Positions 1 to 13,809 of a DNA stretch of 64,000 nucleotides are shown here, one piece after another. The position numbers and the translations under genes are program-made. Numbering within the stretch: the first letter of the stretch is position 1; every line of letters begins with the position of its first letter. Under the pieces are notes generated by a model that did no database searches, had not been told where the DNA came from, and saw only the letters and a list, made by a program, of their open reading frames with translations. This stretch comes from Plasmodium malariae (Eukaryota > Apicomplexa > Aconoidasida > Haemosporida > Plasmodiidae), in the NCBI RefSeq assembly GCF_900090045.1, contig NC_041787.1, forward strand, positions 2,663,001-2,727,000, given 5' to 3'.

Positions 1-2520
1 CTTTTTGAATCTAAATATTTTAATGCTTTTGAATTTGAGTAGATATTATTATTGTATCTTAATAATTACTATTGCATAAAGTATTTATTTATATTTTTAA
101 ATATATTTCTATAAAAAATATGGGTTTATGCTCAAAAGTTTATGTATTATAGTACAATACGGATAATTATTTAGAACCCTAGAAATTAATGTTTGTAATA
201 AAATATATTTCTTTCTATTTTGTGAATTTTAATCTAAAATTATTATTTGTTCAGGTAAATAAGAAAGTGTATTATTTTAAAATTAACAATAAGTATATCT
301 TGGATTATATTAAAAGAACGATAGTAAATATATTACGATGTATTGATGTATATATATATGTTATTTTACTTAAGAAAGAACTTAATATTCATTATATATA
401 ATATGTTTTAAGTGAAATGAGTTATAAATTATATCAATTGTAAAAATCCTTTTATTAGAATTTTAATTTTCCTTACATCGAATAAAAGTAAAATTATAAA
501 CACATAATTAAGTAATATCCTTTTATATAGGATTCTTAGTTAAGAACTTATGGATTATATTTTAATTTCATTTCTATTCTTATTTTATTATATAAGTTTA
601 TAAATATTATTAAATATACAAACAATTATTATTTAAAAAGAAAAAAATATACTTCATAGATTTAAGAAAATAAAACATTTTTTTATATATAAACTTAAAA
701 AAAAGATAAAAGGAATAAATTTAGAATTATAAAAACATTTTTCTAATTGTTAATGTTTTCTTGTTTAAATCTTATATCTTTAATATATAAATGAAAGCAA
801 CCTTTGCAGCACTAAAATTATTTCTTTATAAAAATTAAATTAAGTATATATCGAATTTTTAGAAGTAAATATTTTTTATAGATTAATTCTGGTTAAAATA
901 TATTAAGTAGATATTAAATAAATGAAGTTGTAAGATAACACTACTTTATTACTTTTATTTTTTATTTTTGTTATGTGTCACATATGTGGTTGACAATGTA
1001 TGTAAATATATATTTTAATAAATAATTTTTGTTTAAATAAAAGCAATAATTAACAATTATAACAGAATAAATTTTGCTTTTATTATAATTAGATATATGA
1101 ATCATGTTCTCCGAACTTTGTTTTTATTAAATCTATGCTTACTGTAAAGAAATAATAATTAAAAATAAAATTTTGTACCTCATTATCATTAAAATTATTT
1201 CATTTATCCTTTCTATATGAATATTTCATTGTTTGAATAATTTTCTATAATTTCAATATTACATATATTTTTGTTTATTATTTTGAACGCAATATTAAGT
1301 ATAGTGCAAAATATATTATACATTGTTAATAACTAAAATTCACATTTATAGTAAAATCTAAAGACATATGTAACTATATACAATAAAAAAAATGAGTGAG
1401 TACACGAAGTTTACAATTTACAAATTACCATGGTGCCTAAAAATTTCATGTAATGAGAAATGAAATCCTCCTTTTCAAAATTATTATTCTTATTTGAACG
1501 TATAGATAATAAATTGTGTAGATAATATAGAAATGGATTCTATCTGGAAACTCAATAAAATAAGAATTACATTTCTATTTCTCAGATTCTATAAACATAA
1601 ACGTGTTACTTGCTATTATATTTATGGGAATATTTGTTGTATTTTTCTTTCTATATGGAGAAAATAAAAACTAAACATAGGCATTTAGATACTATTTGTT
1701 ATTACTAAAATTTACTTTATCAAAAAATTTATAATGTAGGTACACTATTTTTATTATTTATCATATATCAATTTTTTTAATCATATGTATGTTATATATA
1801 GAATAAGGTATTAATGTAGTTAAAAAAAAATAAAAATAATGCTAGAGCAGAACATATTTATGAATTATAAAATAATGGTTAGGATTTTTCCCATTTGAAT
1901 ACAATTAAAATTAGAATTCATCTACCTTAGCGCCAATCATAAATACCCTTTCAACAATATGACATATAATATATATCAATAGAAGAAAAAAACGTTAAAA
2001 CTGTTACATAATGTGTAACATTTTTAGTAATATTAAATTGAAAGTGGACAAATAATAAAAATTTTGAATAAAGTTATAAAGAAAAAGTAGACATATACTT
2101 TATATTTTGATTAATGTTTTTATTCCAAGGTTTTACATTTTTTATTTATATAATATTATTATTGGTGTTGTTTCTAATGTTGTTTTTTATTCTGTTATAC
2201 TGAGAAAATAAACGCTACCTCATATTGTTATATAAGTATATCCACTTTTGCCTTAACGTCTTGTGTTATATGCTTAAGTTTTAAAATTATTTATATTTCA
2301 TTCTAAGGGGAATCTCGTTTAAATGGAATTTTCTACTACTAATTTTAAAAATAGTATCGTATTTATTTTATCTTTATTTTTGAATAATTTTTATAGACAT
2401 ATATTCATTTCTTTATTTATTGTTTACATTGCTTTTTAATGAATTTGTACATAAGTGTAACATATATATCACTAAGTATTTTATTTTCTATTGAAAATGA
2501 CATAAAAGGTTAATTTTACA
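1..2520. other. Intergenic, including the 3' flank of the first PIR gene
   Basis: No gene is supported here. The sequence is A/T-rich with short homopolymers. A small open frame at 189-401 has low-complexity composition and no recognisable start context. From about 1400 onward the sequence resembles the 3' flanks of the other two PIR genes. For example, the region around 1571-1640 matches ones near 25290-25360 and 37160-37230, always about 920-970 bp beyond the PIR stop codon. Confidence 0.5.
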
Positions 2521-3711
2521 TCAAGTGTCTCCTTGAGGTTGATAGGTTATATTATGAGAACTTACTTCACAATTCCTATTTACTACTACATGAAGGTTTT
2601 GTAAGGATTCGCTCAATGCTTCTTGAAATTTGTTAAGTTCAATAATTTTTTTTTTTCGTAAACGATAATATATCCAAGATTTCAGTGGAGTAAACTACAT
2701 CAAAATATATGTATATTTATTTAAAAATATAATTTTTATATGCTTATAATTTTTGTGAAAATAAATTATTCTATATGTGATAAATTATTATTAATTTTAA
2801 GTATAATTCTTATTGACCTTATATAAAAAAAAATATAGTGAAAGACATTAGTAATACGATAGATGTTGTTAAAATGGGAACAAATACGTAATCTACATCT
2901 TCTGTAGGTGGTAATATTTGTGTTGAAGTTTGTTCTATTTGTGGTAATATTTTTGGCAAACCTTCGCATGGAGTGAATTTATTCATTTTATCATCATATG
3001 CATTCTTAAAATTGATTAACTCCTCACAAAAAGGGTCATTGCTATTTTGTTGACATTCTTTGTAATTATTGTTATAAAAGTTATAACATTCTCTAACACT
3101 TTCACAAATATTACCATCGGAGTCATTGTCTTTACCATTAAATGTGCTGAAATTATCATAATAGCTATATAATTGTTTAAGTTTATTTAAAACATCTTGA
3201 TGAATAATTTTTATTTCGTCTGTGCATATATTTCCTGTTTTGGACGAAAAATCTCTATATCCCTGAAACCAACTTGAATTATTATAATTATCATCTGAAT
3301 TTATCCTATAATTTAAGTATTTACAACGTTTGAAGCTATCGGATTTATAGTTTTCCTTTATTTCAATTAAATATCTACCAACCTCTTGGCATGGTGTAGC
3401 AAAATTAGGTTTATTTTGCTCGATTAGAGCACATTTCCTTCCAGGATTTTCACCTTGTACCCCACGCATCCTGTTATAAATATCTAAGATAACATCTTCA
3501 AATTCCTTTTTATATTTAAGAAATAATGTTACGGAATTTTCCTGAAAAGAAAAAAAGTATAATTTTAATATGTAAGTGCTCAAAAACATAATTTCATGGA
3601 ATATATTTCTACATCATTTCTAGAATGGAGGATTCTTTAATATAATAATACAAATAATTATTATAACATAAAAATAGTTATTACATTTTCTGCTGGATCT
3701 CCGGATGCCAT
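2521..3711 (-). CDS. PIR (vir-like) protein, three exons, frameshift at end of exon 2
   Basis: PIR family variant protein, expected at the infected-cell or parasite surface; its molecular role is unknown. Exon 1 is 3711-3685 (9 codons, MASGDPAEN, GT donor), exon 2 is 3541-2818 after a TTTTCAG acceptor, and exon 3 is 2694-2521 (starts FTPLKSW, ends in TGA). Exon 2 encodes a cysteine-rich ectodomain with family landmarks: CQEVGRYL, RCKYLNYRI, ECYNFY, FCEELINFK, PCEGL. A membrane span of about 20 residues follows. Exon 3 is a basic cytoplasmic tail. Exon 2 is 724 nt, one base more than a multiple of three. A T9 run at 2825-2833 puts a TAA (2821-2819) directly after the span, whereas the intact paralogue reads LYK into exon 3. 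Either the protein ends without its tail or the run length is a sequence error. I keep it as a CDS because the ectodomain and span are open. Confidence 0.85.
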
Positions 3712-4620
3712 TATATATAAGTATATGTGTCAAAATTGGAAATAATTAAATTGGTAACATGTTAATTTTAGTATAAGTAAAAATAAATATATAATATGTT
3801 TATATGTGACGTATTTTTTTTTTTTCATACATAGAATTTTAAAACATAACTAAGTAAGTGTTTTTCTATATATTTTGATAATATTAAAATAACTTAATAT
3901 GCTTAGTACACTACAAATTAAATCCTTTAATTGAAAATATAATAATTTTTTGAAAAACAGGATCACTTTATTGTAACTAAAAAATAGTTATAGAAAAGAA
4001 TATTCTTTTCTATATTTTTATTAATATGAAGCTTATGTAATTCTAATGATATTTTATACAAAAAAATAAATTAATTTTAGTACATACTCATATGGATTTC
4101 TCATTATACTGTAATATATATTTAGGAATCTCTTTGGGTCTTTAAAAATGTTATAAATAGTTAAATATTAACTATTTATAAGATATATAATTTTCTCTTT
4201 TATTTTATTACTATTTTTTTCATTATTAAAATAATACCATTCATATTATTTCATTTAATATTTATCATAAGTATCAATAACATATATATTAGTCAATAAA
4301 CTGAACTTGACGAATATTACTAAAATTTAAATTTAACTTAATAAAAAAAGACATTTAGCTAAAAAGAAGTTTAGTATATGGAAATATGAATTTATTTGTT
4401 AAATGAAAAATATACATCCTCAAAAAATTTATTTTAATTATAAATATAATATTCCATGAATGCACTATATCGTATAATTTTAAAATAATCTGCTAATTCT
4501 CTTCATTGTATTATATAAAGAAGTTAAAGTTTTACTTTCTTCTTTAGAACCTTCATAATGGGATATATATATATTTATATTCGATATATAAATGTATGCA
4601 GAAAAAGTAAATATGTTTAT
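3712..4620. repeat. Conserved 5' flank of PIR gene (copy 1)
   Basis: The roughly 900 bp upstream of the PIR start resembles the upstream regions of the PIR genes at 27424 and 39290. One anchor lies 789 bp from the ATG (near 4500, tctcttcattgta...) and recurs near 28213 and 40085 at nearly the same distance. A second anchor near 4303-4340 (ctgaacttgacgaatatt) recurs near 28010 and 39885. It probably contains the promoter; no individual promoter element can be named. Confidence 0.6.
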
Positions 4621-7600
4621 ACTATAGAATAATTATTATTATGTATTAAAAATAAAAATACAAATAATATAATATTTATCTTAATTGCTTTAGTAAAATT
4701 TATTATTGAATTCATTTGTACATATAGCATAACAAAAATATAAATTAATATTTCAATCAATATTTATCATAATAATCTACAGAGAATACAACTTATTAGC
4801 AATGTTGTTTATGGTACGTGTTTATATTTCAATATATAATAAAACATTTTCGAATGTTAATATCATAATATTTTTCAATTATGTATATGTTACTTCTACT
4901 TTATTTATGATATTATATTTCATATGAGTTCTAACATATTATAACATTTAATACAATGTATTTAGAAAATAATATTAAATTATTATTATTTTTTTTTTAT
5001 ATATATTTTATTGTTCTAAATTATCTAACGATTATATACGTTTAGTATGATATATAAATTATAAGTTATATCTTAATTAAATTAATATATTTAACATATA
5101 ATCAAATATATTTAAAAAAAAACTAAAAAATAAAATAAAAGAAAAATATGTTTTTGTTATTATTTCATATATGTAATGATTTGTCTTTTTCTTCATAAAC
5201 GATGTAGAATTTTATATAGTACAATAAGATTTATAATTGCTAAAATAAATATTAGTTAACGTTATTTTGTAGTGGATATTCTTTTGTTCTTATATCATTT
5301 TTTTATTTATAATATTAAAATTTTTTTTTTAATATTTACATCAGCGTTTAACTTAATAAAGTATAATATTTATCAAGGCGCTTTATATATTTCAAAACAT
5401 TACGGTTTTGTTATTGGACTTTTATATAAAATCATAACTATGTTCGTAAGACCATGTATGTTAATATTTCTTTATAATATTTAATATATTTTTAATGTAC
5501 TTGCAATATGTTTATATGATTATAGTTAAATTAAATAATTTATTAAGTTAACATATCAAATATAAGAAATATAAGAAAACATACGTATTAATATCTCTGT
5601 AATTTATACACAATATTAATGAAATATATAAACGATATAAATATTACATTATAAAACATAAAAGTATTTTTTTAAAGGAGCCTTATATATATTAAACTAA
5701 TATACTTCAAAAGAACTATATATTAATTATTTGTAATATAAAATAAGAATGTTTATGTTCATTTAAATTTATTAAATATTTTTTGAAATATGGATAAAGT
5801 TAATATTATTAATAAGTAAAAACAATTTTTTTCTTAACAAAATATTATTTATATACTATAATATATATGTTTTATGTAATACTAGGATTTTATATTACAA
5901 ATAAGTATTTATATTTCAGTTAGAATTGTGTTATTTGATAGTCATTCTTATAATTCATTCAGAAACATATATTTTTTATTTTTTTTATTAATATTATTAC
6001 TGCATTAATTATAATGTTTAAAAAATAAGCAGAATGCTGTTATTATAGCTTTTACTCAATACAAACTAGTAAATAAAAATTTATAATTTACTTATTTTTT
6101 ATGGAATATGATAAAAGTAAAAATTATTATGTATCAAAATCGATTATATGTTTTAAATAATAGATCTACTATTTGTGTATGCTATAAATATATATGTGCA
6201 TATACGTATAATTTATAAAATAATATAAAAAAGAATAAGAAGAAATAATCTTATTAACTATATATTAAAGAAAAGTATTATTCTGTAATTACAAAAAAGA
6301 GAAAAAGAAGAATTATTGAAAGTCAAAATTTATAAACACCCTTCAAAACTCAAAAAGGTAGTGTCCAAATTTTTTTATTAATATAATAAAAATAGGTATT
6401 TAATTGAAAGGAAAAAAATAAAAATATATGATATTTTTTGAAATTCCTGTGAAATAATTTTATTCTGTTCCATTCTCACTTCATTTTAAAAAAGTGTTGA
6501 AACTTATCAATTTAGTACAGTTTAACTTATATACTTTTTTATAATTATATTTTATATCTTTGATATTATAAAAATATTTATAAATTATAATTTATAAAAA
6601 AAAAAAGAACAATAAAACCATAAGAATCATTTTTAATTATTGGTTTATATTTTTTTTTAAAAGTGAATAATAAGGTTAATATAAAAAATTATGTATCCTG
6701 AATATTTTCATTATTATCACATTTTTATCATTTTAATAATTTCATTGATATTTAAAATTTATTTTAATAAAACTTATATAAACAATAAAATAAATTCTTT
6801 AATAATATTGACGTACATAAATAAGTATGAACGTTTTTTATTAAAGTCACAATATTGTTGAGAAAAAAAATTAAATTCTTTATTAAGAGAATGAATTTTT
6901 ATATATGATTTTTTCATTTTGCGTATATATAAATAACTCAAGAAAAAAGTTATTATATATATAACAGTTAAAGTATTATAAATTTATAATAAATAAGAAC
7001 TATTAATATGTGAACATTTATTAGAGCATAGAGATTAACAGTTTTTTATAGAATATATAGTTTACTTTTTTATAAGATAAATTATATGTGGAATATAATT
7101 ACCTTTTCATATATTTTAACATCTTTTTTTTTTTAATGAACAAATTTACTATATCAGTTAAAGCATTAATTTCCAAATAGTGCGAATACTTGTAGATTAC
7201 ATAATAATTATCTTTTCAAAAGTGAAAAATATTGTACAGTAATTTTTAATGGAATAAAATATAATTATATAAATTTATGTGATAATATTATATTAAATCA
7301 ACCGTAGTATTAAAATTTATTTATTTTGCTCTTTTCTATTATTCAAAATGTTAATTTTTTCTATGTTTAATATTTTGGAAAAGGTTAATATTAATTTTTT
7401 TTTTTTTTTTTTTGATATATATAATATCATCTTATCAATTTTATTGAATAGTGTATTAATATAATATTTTAATGGATATTTTTTTAGAAAGAAAAAATTG
7501 CATATGTAATAGTAATATATTTTAAGTATCGATGTTTCAAACTTCGTATTTCATTCTTGCCTTTTTATTCTTTATTACTTGCTACTTTATATTCCTCTTC

Positions 7601-7701
7601 TTTATTTCTTACATGCATTAAAAAATTCAAATAAACATTTTTTTTAGCTGCACCTTATCATGAATATAATCAAACTATATTTTGGTTGTATTACTATCAA
7701 T
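4621..7701. other. Intergenic, A/T-rich, with one weak open frame
   Basis: Nothing certain is coded here. An open frame at 5272-5484 on the plus strand could encode 70 residues rich in hydrophobic residues with a less repetitive core (QGALYISKHYGFVIGL). It follows an acceptor-like ttttgtag, but no partner exon or family could be found. A T19 run sits at 7395-7413. Confidence 0.4.
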
Positions 7702-10309
7702 TTATGAAATGTGTTTTTCTGCTATATCAATGGATTTTTCGACTGTCCCATTATTAACTATAGAACGTGCATATAAGTCATCTTCTCCTATCCAATCTTC
7801 TATCTCATTTCTGAAACTGTCCTTCCTTATATGAGTATGGAATTCCTTATTTCTTTTATTTTCTATATCACTGTTAATATATTCAGTTGTATTTTCTGTA
7901 ATTTCTTGTTTGTTACGTGAATATTTTTGTGTCTTCCATTCATTTATGGATATATCCAAAAATGATTCCCTATTATCAAAATTCACCTCTTTTTTATATT
8001 CTTCTAATATGGTCATAAGTACTAGAATACAGAGCTTTGTTAATAATTTTTTTTTTATATATTTACATAATTCTTCATAATTTTCTTTGTGCTGCAATTC
8101 TTCTGTATTTATTAGTGCTATATAATTTTTTGTATCTTCCTTTACGCATTCATCTGACATAATGTTCAAATCCATATCCAATTGCTTAATCCATTCCTGT
8201 TCCAAATATTGTTCTATAATAATACCCTTTTTCGATATCCAGTGTTTCCATAGATCTTTTTCTATTTCTATAAATGGAACTTTGTGATTTTCATTAGGAG
8301 ATTTTATTTTTAATTCTTCCCTTTCTTGAATATAAGCTAGTTCTTTTTTCCATTCATTTTTCAAATTATTAATCCAATGCACTTTTTTCAATTTTTCAGA
8401 AATATTTCTATGTCTTTCTATCCATTTATTCCATAGAATATTTTGTTTTGTAATGTCATCGCTACATTTAATATTTTCTGTTATTAGATCATTATATGTT
8501 AAATTAGGATATGTTCTATAATCCTTTTTTGTGAACTCATCTAGACAAATTTTTAAAAATGCTTCTTTGTTGTTTTCCCAATCTTCATTTCTGCATTCTT
8601 CAAGTACTTCCATATGTACTTCTATTATGGTTCTGGATCTGTCTTTTTTTCGTTTTGATAAGTATACATTTTTTGTAAGTTCATTTATTTTAATTTTTTT
8701 TATGAATTCTTCATCATCATATATTGGGTGTTCTAAACGATAATCTGTAAAAAGTTCACTTTTATTGCTAGAAAATGAAGGTACTAGTAGTCTCAGAAAT
8801 TTCATGTGCCTCCTTCTTGTCTTTTTTTTTTTTTTAAACATTTCTATTAAAGCATACTATAAAAAAACATTTTTTTATTTAATAAATTACTAAAGTAATA
8901 AAATGTTTATATTATTTTTAATAAATATTTTTTATTTTACTTTAATAAAAAGGAAAAATACAATAACACATAAAAAGCTTATTAGAATAGTATATTTGTT
9001 TGTGATAGCTGTATGTTTTTCTGAATCTGTAATTGTATTATATATATACACATATGTTACACATTGTAGTTATATGAAAAATGGAAAAATAAGTAGCATT
9101 AATGGTACCTAGAATTTTAAGGGGACCATTAGAGTTAGCAGAAGTCGAGGAGGGAAGTGATGTTCCAGAATGTGACGATATAGTTTCAGTAGAACTAGGT
9201 GCCATTGTTATTTGGGAAACTGAATTCTGTAAAATATTAGAACCTGGTGACAATGAAGCTTCATTTTCGGGTTGTGATGATGCTTTTGAAGTTGTGTCTG
9301 GTTCAGATTGTATATTTTGTATTTGTGCACTTGTACTTTGTGAACTTGAAGTTGCATCTGAAGTTGATACTTGAGTTACGGGTTGTGACACCGGTGGCTT
9401 TTCCTGATCTTCTGTAGTTTCTTCTTTTGTTTGAGTTGGTCCTTCTAGTGAATCTTGCATGACCTCTTTGGTTGGAACTTTATCATTAGGTGGACTATTA
9501 ACTATGTTTTGACCTACAACTTGTAAAGGTGTTTTTTCTTCTTTAGATGTACTAGGTGAAATTGTAGCTGAATTCTTATCCCTACATTCATTAAGTGTAC
9601 TAAATATATTACTTTTTAGTATATTGCACTTTTCTGTTGGAAATTGGGATGGTGGATTTTTGCAATTATGTTTTAAGAGTTCTTTCTTATTATTAAAATT
9701 AACCTTTTCATTATTAATCCATACATTATATTCATTAATTTTATTTGAACATGTTTTATCACATTCACCTAAAATTTTACGTCTTCCTGTAAGACATTGT
9801 ATTTCACTTATTTTATTATTTTTTTTTTCGCAGAAATCTAGTGCTTCATAGTTTAATTCTAAAATGTTTTTTTCATTATTATCTAAAATTGGAAAACATC
9901 CACCATGCTTTTTTGCTATCAGCTTAAAGTATGATGTTGCCCAATATTTTATTGTTCCTTCCCACTTATTTTGATTTTCGTAAAGTGGTGCTTTTTTATG
10001 CTGTATTAGAAAATTAACCAATTCGAGGCATTTCATCCTAAAATTATCTATATTACTCTCGTTAATTAAGGAAGGAATTTTATTTATTATATGTTTTGAA
10101 ATTTTTCTAAACTCTGATCTGCTATAGTATGACAATGCTCCTAAACCAAGAACACCTCTTTCCTGAATTCAAAAGAATTATTATGAATATTTTAATGAGC
10201 GTAAATTTTTACCTCAGTTGTATAACTTTTTTTTATCATAAGTAATTTACTATTAAATTTAATAGTATTAAACAACAACGAATATTACCGAGGATAAACA
10301 TTTTTCCAT
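7702..10309 (-). CDS. STP1: STP1 surface protein, four exons, intact, 771 aa
   Basis: Member of the STP1 family, a subtelomeric surface-protein family with a SURFIN/SICAvar-like layout; function unknown. Exons: 10309-10289 (MEKCLSS), 10162-9109, 9026-8941 and 8856-7702. All introns are GT-AG and phases join cleanly (0, 1, 0). Residues 8 to about 200 form a cysteine-containing N-terminal domain (FRMKCLELVNF, CLTGRRKILGECDKTC). Residues about 200-358 are low-complexity Ser/Thr/Pro/Gln. Exon 3 carries the single membrane span at about residues 370-386. Exon 4 is a long charged cytoplasmic domain beginning with a basic stretch (KKKKKTRRRH), then FLRLLVPSFSSNKSELFTD and repeated Trp-containing helices (EDWENNKEAF, LWNKWIERH, INEWKTQ). 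No lesion was seen. Exon 1 is only 21 nt; its start was chosen because only this frame joins exon 2 without a stop. It is convergent with the plus-strand fam genes. Confidence 0.88.
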
Positions 10310-13300
10310 AACGACTCTATATTAGTACCCTGTTGTAAAAAATAATGTGAGCGAAAAATACATATACGAATATTTTATGAATAACATAATTATAAAATAA
10401 CTATATATTTATTATCAGAAGTTATAAAATAATCAACTAAAAAATAATGGTGAACAACCTACAAAATGAGTGAACATATTAATATTTATTTTATATGGTT
10501 CCTATCTTTTTATAGTTTTAATATATGTCTATTGGATATAAATACTAATAATATTTTGATAATAAATCGCAGTTACGTATATATTTTATATAAAATCCTT
10601 ACTACATTTATAACGAAAAGATCAAATAGATGACAATAACAAATTATATATAAGTTATATTAATATGTGATATAAAATTTTTTGAGTAAAATTATCATTA
10701 TATATGTATTGCAATTTTTTATATTTTTTTTATTGAGATACTATTGTTACTTACTTCTTTTATAAATCTCCCCGTTAAATAACTAGTATGTTAACAGTTC
10801 TTTTGTATTTACTACAATGAAACTAGAAATGAGAATTAATAATATATAAACTATACTAAATTGTTATAGTTGTAAAATTTACATACGATTAATATATACA
10901 AATTACTTTTAATATTATATATAACAATCACCCAAAAATCTAGTAATTATGGCTTACATTACGTCATTAAATATTTTTAATATAATATATTTTTTTTCAT
11001 ATATATGCTCCTATGTACAATGCTATTAGCAATCTTATATTTGAATGATTTAATTTAGACAAATTGTTAATTATTTAATGTATAATTAGGTATATTAAAA
11101 AATTACAATAAATTCGGATATCTATACAACCTATTAAAAATTAGCATTATATAATATATCAGAATTTATTAAAATATATTATTAGAAAATGTAAAATACA
11201 TTATAACTTTTCAATAAGAAATAATAATAATTTCATGTTAATAAAATTATATATTACATTATATGATATCAAAAAAACTGAAAATTCATAATTATTTTTC
11301 TCTAATTATTTACAGGTGCATTAGAATATACAGCCTAAAATATTATCTATTTTTATTATTTATTCTGAATTTTATACATATATGAAAACATATTTATATT
11401 ACTATTAATAAATATTTATTTAATATATAATTTAAAAAAAACGAATACATAAATTTATAGTACTTTTTAAAAAAATATTTGATAAATAAAATTAGAGAAC
11501 AATTTTAGTTTATTAAAAGCATCATAAAATATTCTATTGTAATGTACATACATTTTTTTTTCATTTTAATGCTTCATTTGAAAAAGTACTTAAGGGATGA
11601 ATAATGGTCAGAAAATTAAAAAAATAAAATTAATAATAAAATTTTGTAACTAATTATTTTAAATAAACAATTATATTATTATGGTTATGATTAATTAGCG
11701 AATTTATGTATAAATGTTCTATTTTCATTTATTATTTATTATTAAATTTAATTCTATAAAAATATTTTACCCCTTGTTTTACTTTTTTTATTTTAATCCC
11801 TTACAATATGTGCCATTTTTTTGTTCTTTTTAACATTTTACTTAATATATATATACGGAGATTTCATGTGAAAATAGATTATCATTTTATAAAATATTAT
11901 ATATTTACATTTCTGTAATTGAATATATTATTTATATATATGGTAAATATAATATATATTATAAACTTATAATAGTGTATAAACATGTGGCAACATAAAA
12001 AATATATGATTTTATGAAACATCTGAAATATTATAAATGAACTACATAAAATATATTTTAAGATATTTATAAACTATATTTTCCTTTTTTTTTGTTTAAT
12101 ATTTTATAAATATATTAAAATAATTTTTTTTTTTCTTGATGTATTTTTTTCTATTTTGTTTGTATGTATGATTAAATTTATTGTATGCTACTAAAGTTTA
12201 TTCATGATCTTTAATTTAAAATAATAAAAAATTAATATTTACAAAATTTATTTAATATTTCTTCATATAACTATGATTATTTTATTTAAGTATTTAAAAA
12301 ATTATATTTAAGTGTAAAATAAGTAACTGAATATGTAAATCTTTTAGGTCAAACAGATTGAAGCATCTGTTTTATCTATATATATATATAATGTAGAAAA
12401 ACATGTAGCTAAAAATATAAATATAAGTAATGATATTTAGCATATATTAGTTTCTTTAAATAACATATAATAATACTGTTGTATTTAATATGTATAAATG
12501 CACAATATAATAAATGTGGTATATATTATTTTAAAAAACACTTACCAATTTAAAATTATAGTTTATATTATTTTATACTGTAGTTTATAATAACTGATGA
12601 ATTCTTATACTTAAATTGTTTTTATAAAATAACAAAAAAAATGAATATAATGGAAGAATTTATATTATAACATATATATTGTAATACTATGAATATTCTT
12701 TTATATATGTGTATAAATATAGACTCACAACATATTATAGAAGGAATTTTTTTTATGTGCTTTAACTAATAAAGGAATAAACTGCATTTATCTAAGTTAT
12801 CATAATATTATATATATAATATTATTATTAAGGTTTAATTAGTATCGTTTAATCCTAATGGATAACATTTTGTTGTTAAATATATAATTTGTTTAATATC
12901 CAATTACGAGGTTATAGCACCGATTTTTCAAATATTGGGTCCCATAATATATTTCATTCTCATTATTTAATTATAAGAGGATACATATTGCTATGTATAT
13001 TTTTTCGTACATTAAATGATAAGATAATCTTATTATTAATATTTTTTAGCTAATTTAATGGTAATCCTGTTTTTCTATTGCAGCTACAGTTCATGTTACA
13101 ATTTTTTAATAATTAAGTTATCTTTTTATTGCATATCCATTTGTATATATAAAATTATCATACAAAATACTATTTATTCTAACAGTATTCATGATGAACA
13201 TTTATATGAATGAAAGGAATACAATTAAAATTTGTGCTTTTTTATATTTTATGCGTATATACTTCATAATTTTAAATTTTGTACAAAATATTTTTACTTT

Positions 13301-13809
13301 AATTTCATGTTTTTTTTTCACCCTATTAAATTAGTTCTTCGTTGTTTTTACTGTTCTTTTGAAATTATGTTCTCTTATGTATCATTATATATGCAATTTT
13401 ATTTTTAGAAAATATTATTCTAATCTTTTTTTTTTTTTAGTATTTTTAACATTTCACATTAATTATCTTATTCAAGAACTTCTTTTATATTTGCCAAAAT
13501 TATTATTATTGAAAATTTGTTCGTTAGAATTTTGTACAGAACTATTTATTATATGTGATCTATTATCACCTGATTAAGGAAATCTTTTTCATAGCCACGA
13601 TTGTAACTTGGTCAGCGTTTTCAAATATACATTTTAAAATATGTATGTTTTTATTTTGAATATACATGCATTGTTAAAAGAGCACGTAATAGTATTAAAA
13701 AATATTACTTATTCATAAATATAAAATTATTATGACAGCATTGTATGCATAATACGTAATTATAATTATAATACATTCTGAATACATTCAAATATTTAAA
13801 ACATATAGG
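10310..13809. other. Intergenic between STP1 and the fam-l pseudogene
   Basis: About 3.5 kb of A/T-rich sequence separating divergent genes (STP1 on minus, fam-l on plus), so it should hold promoters for both, but no element is recognisable. The stretch 13500-13620 looks coding-like on the minus strand (short readable segments such as NSSVQNSNEQIFNNNN), interrupted by stops. It may be a relic of an unidentified gene. A plus-strand open frame at 13359-13577 overlaps it and looks like its mirror. Confidence 0.4.

Noticed and set aside
2766..2969. 67-codon minus-strand frame overlapping the PIR gene
   Set aside because: Out of frame with the PIR exons and lies across exon 2 and the intron; it is a shadow.
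8531..9851. Several plus-strand frames opposite STP1 (8531-8743, 9102-9374, 9624-9851)
   Set aside because: They are antisense to well-supported STP1 exons and have no family features.
10290..10340. An alternative first STP1 exon reading GTNIESLWKNVYP after an acceptor-like caacag
   Set aside because: Its frame would join exon 2 out of phase and meet a TAG within a few codons; only the overlapping MEKCLSS frame joins cleanly.
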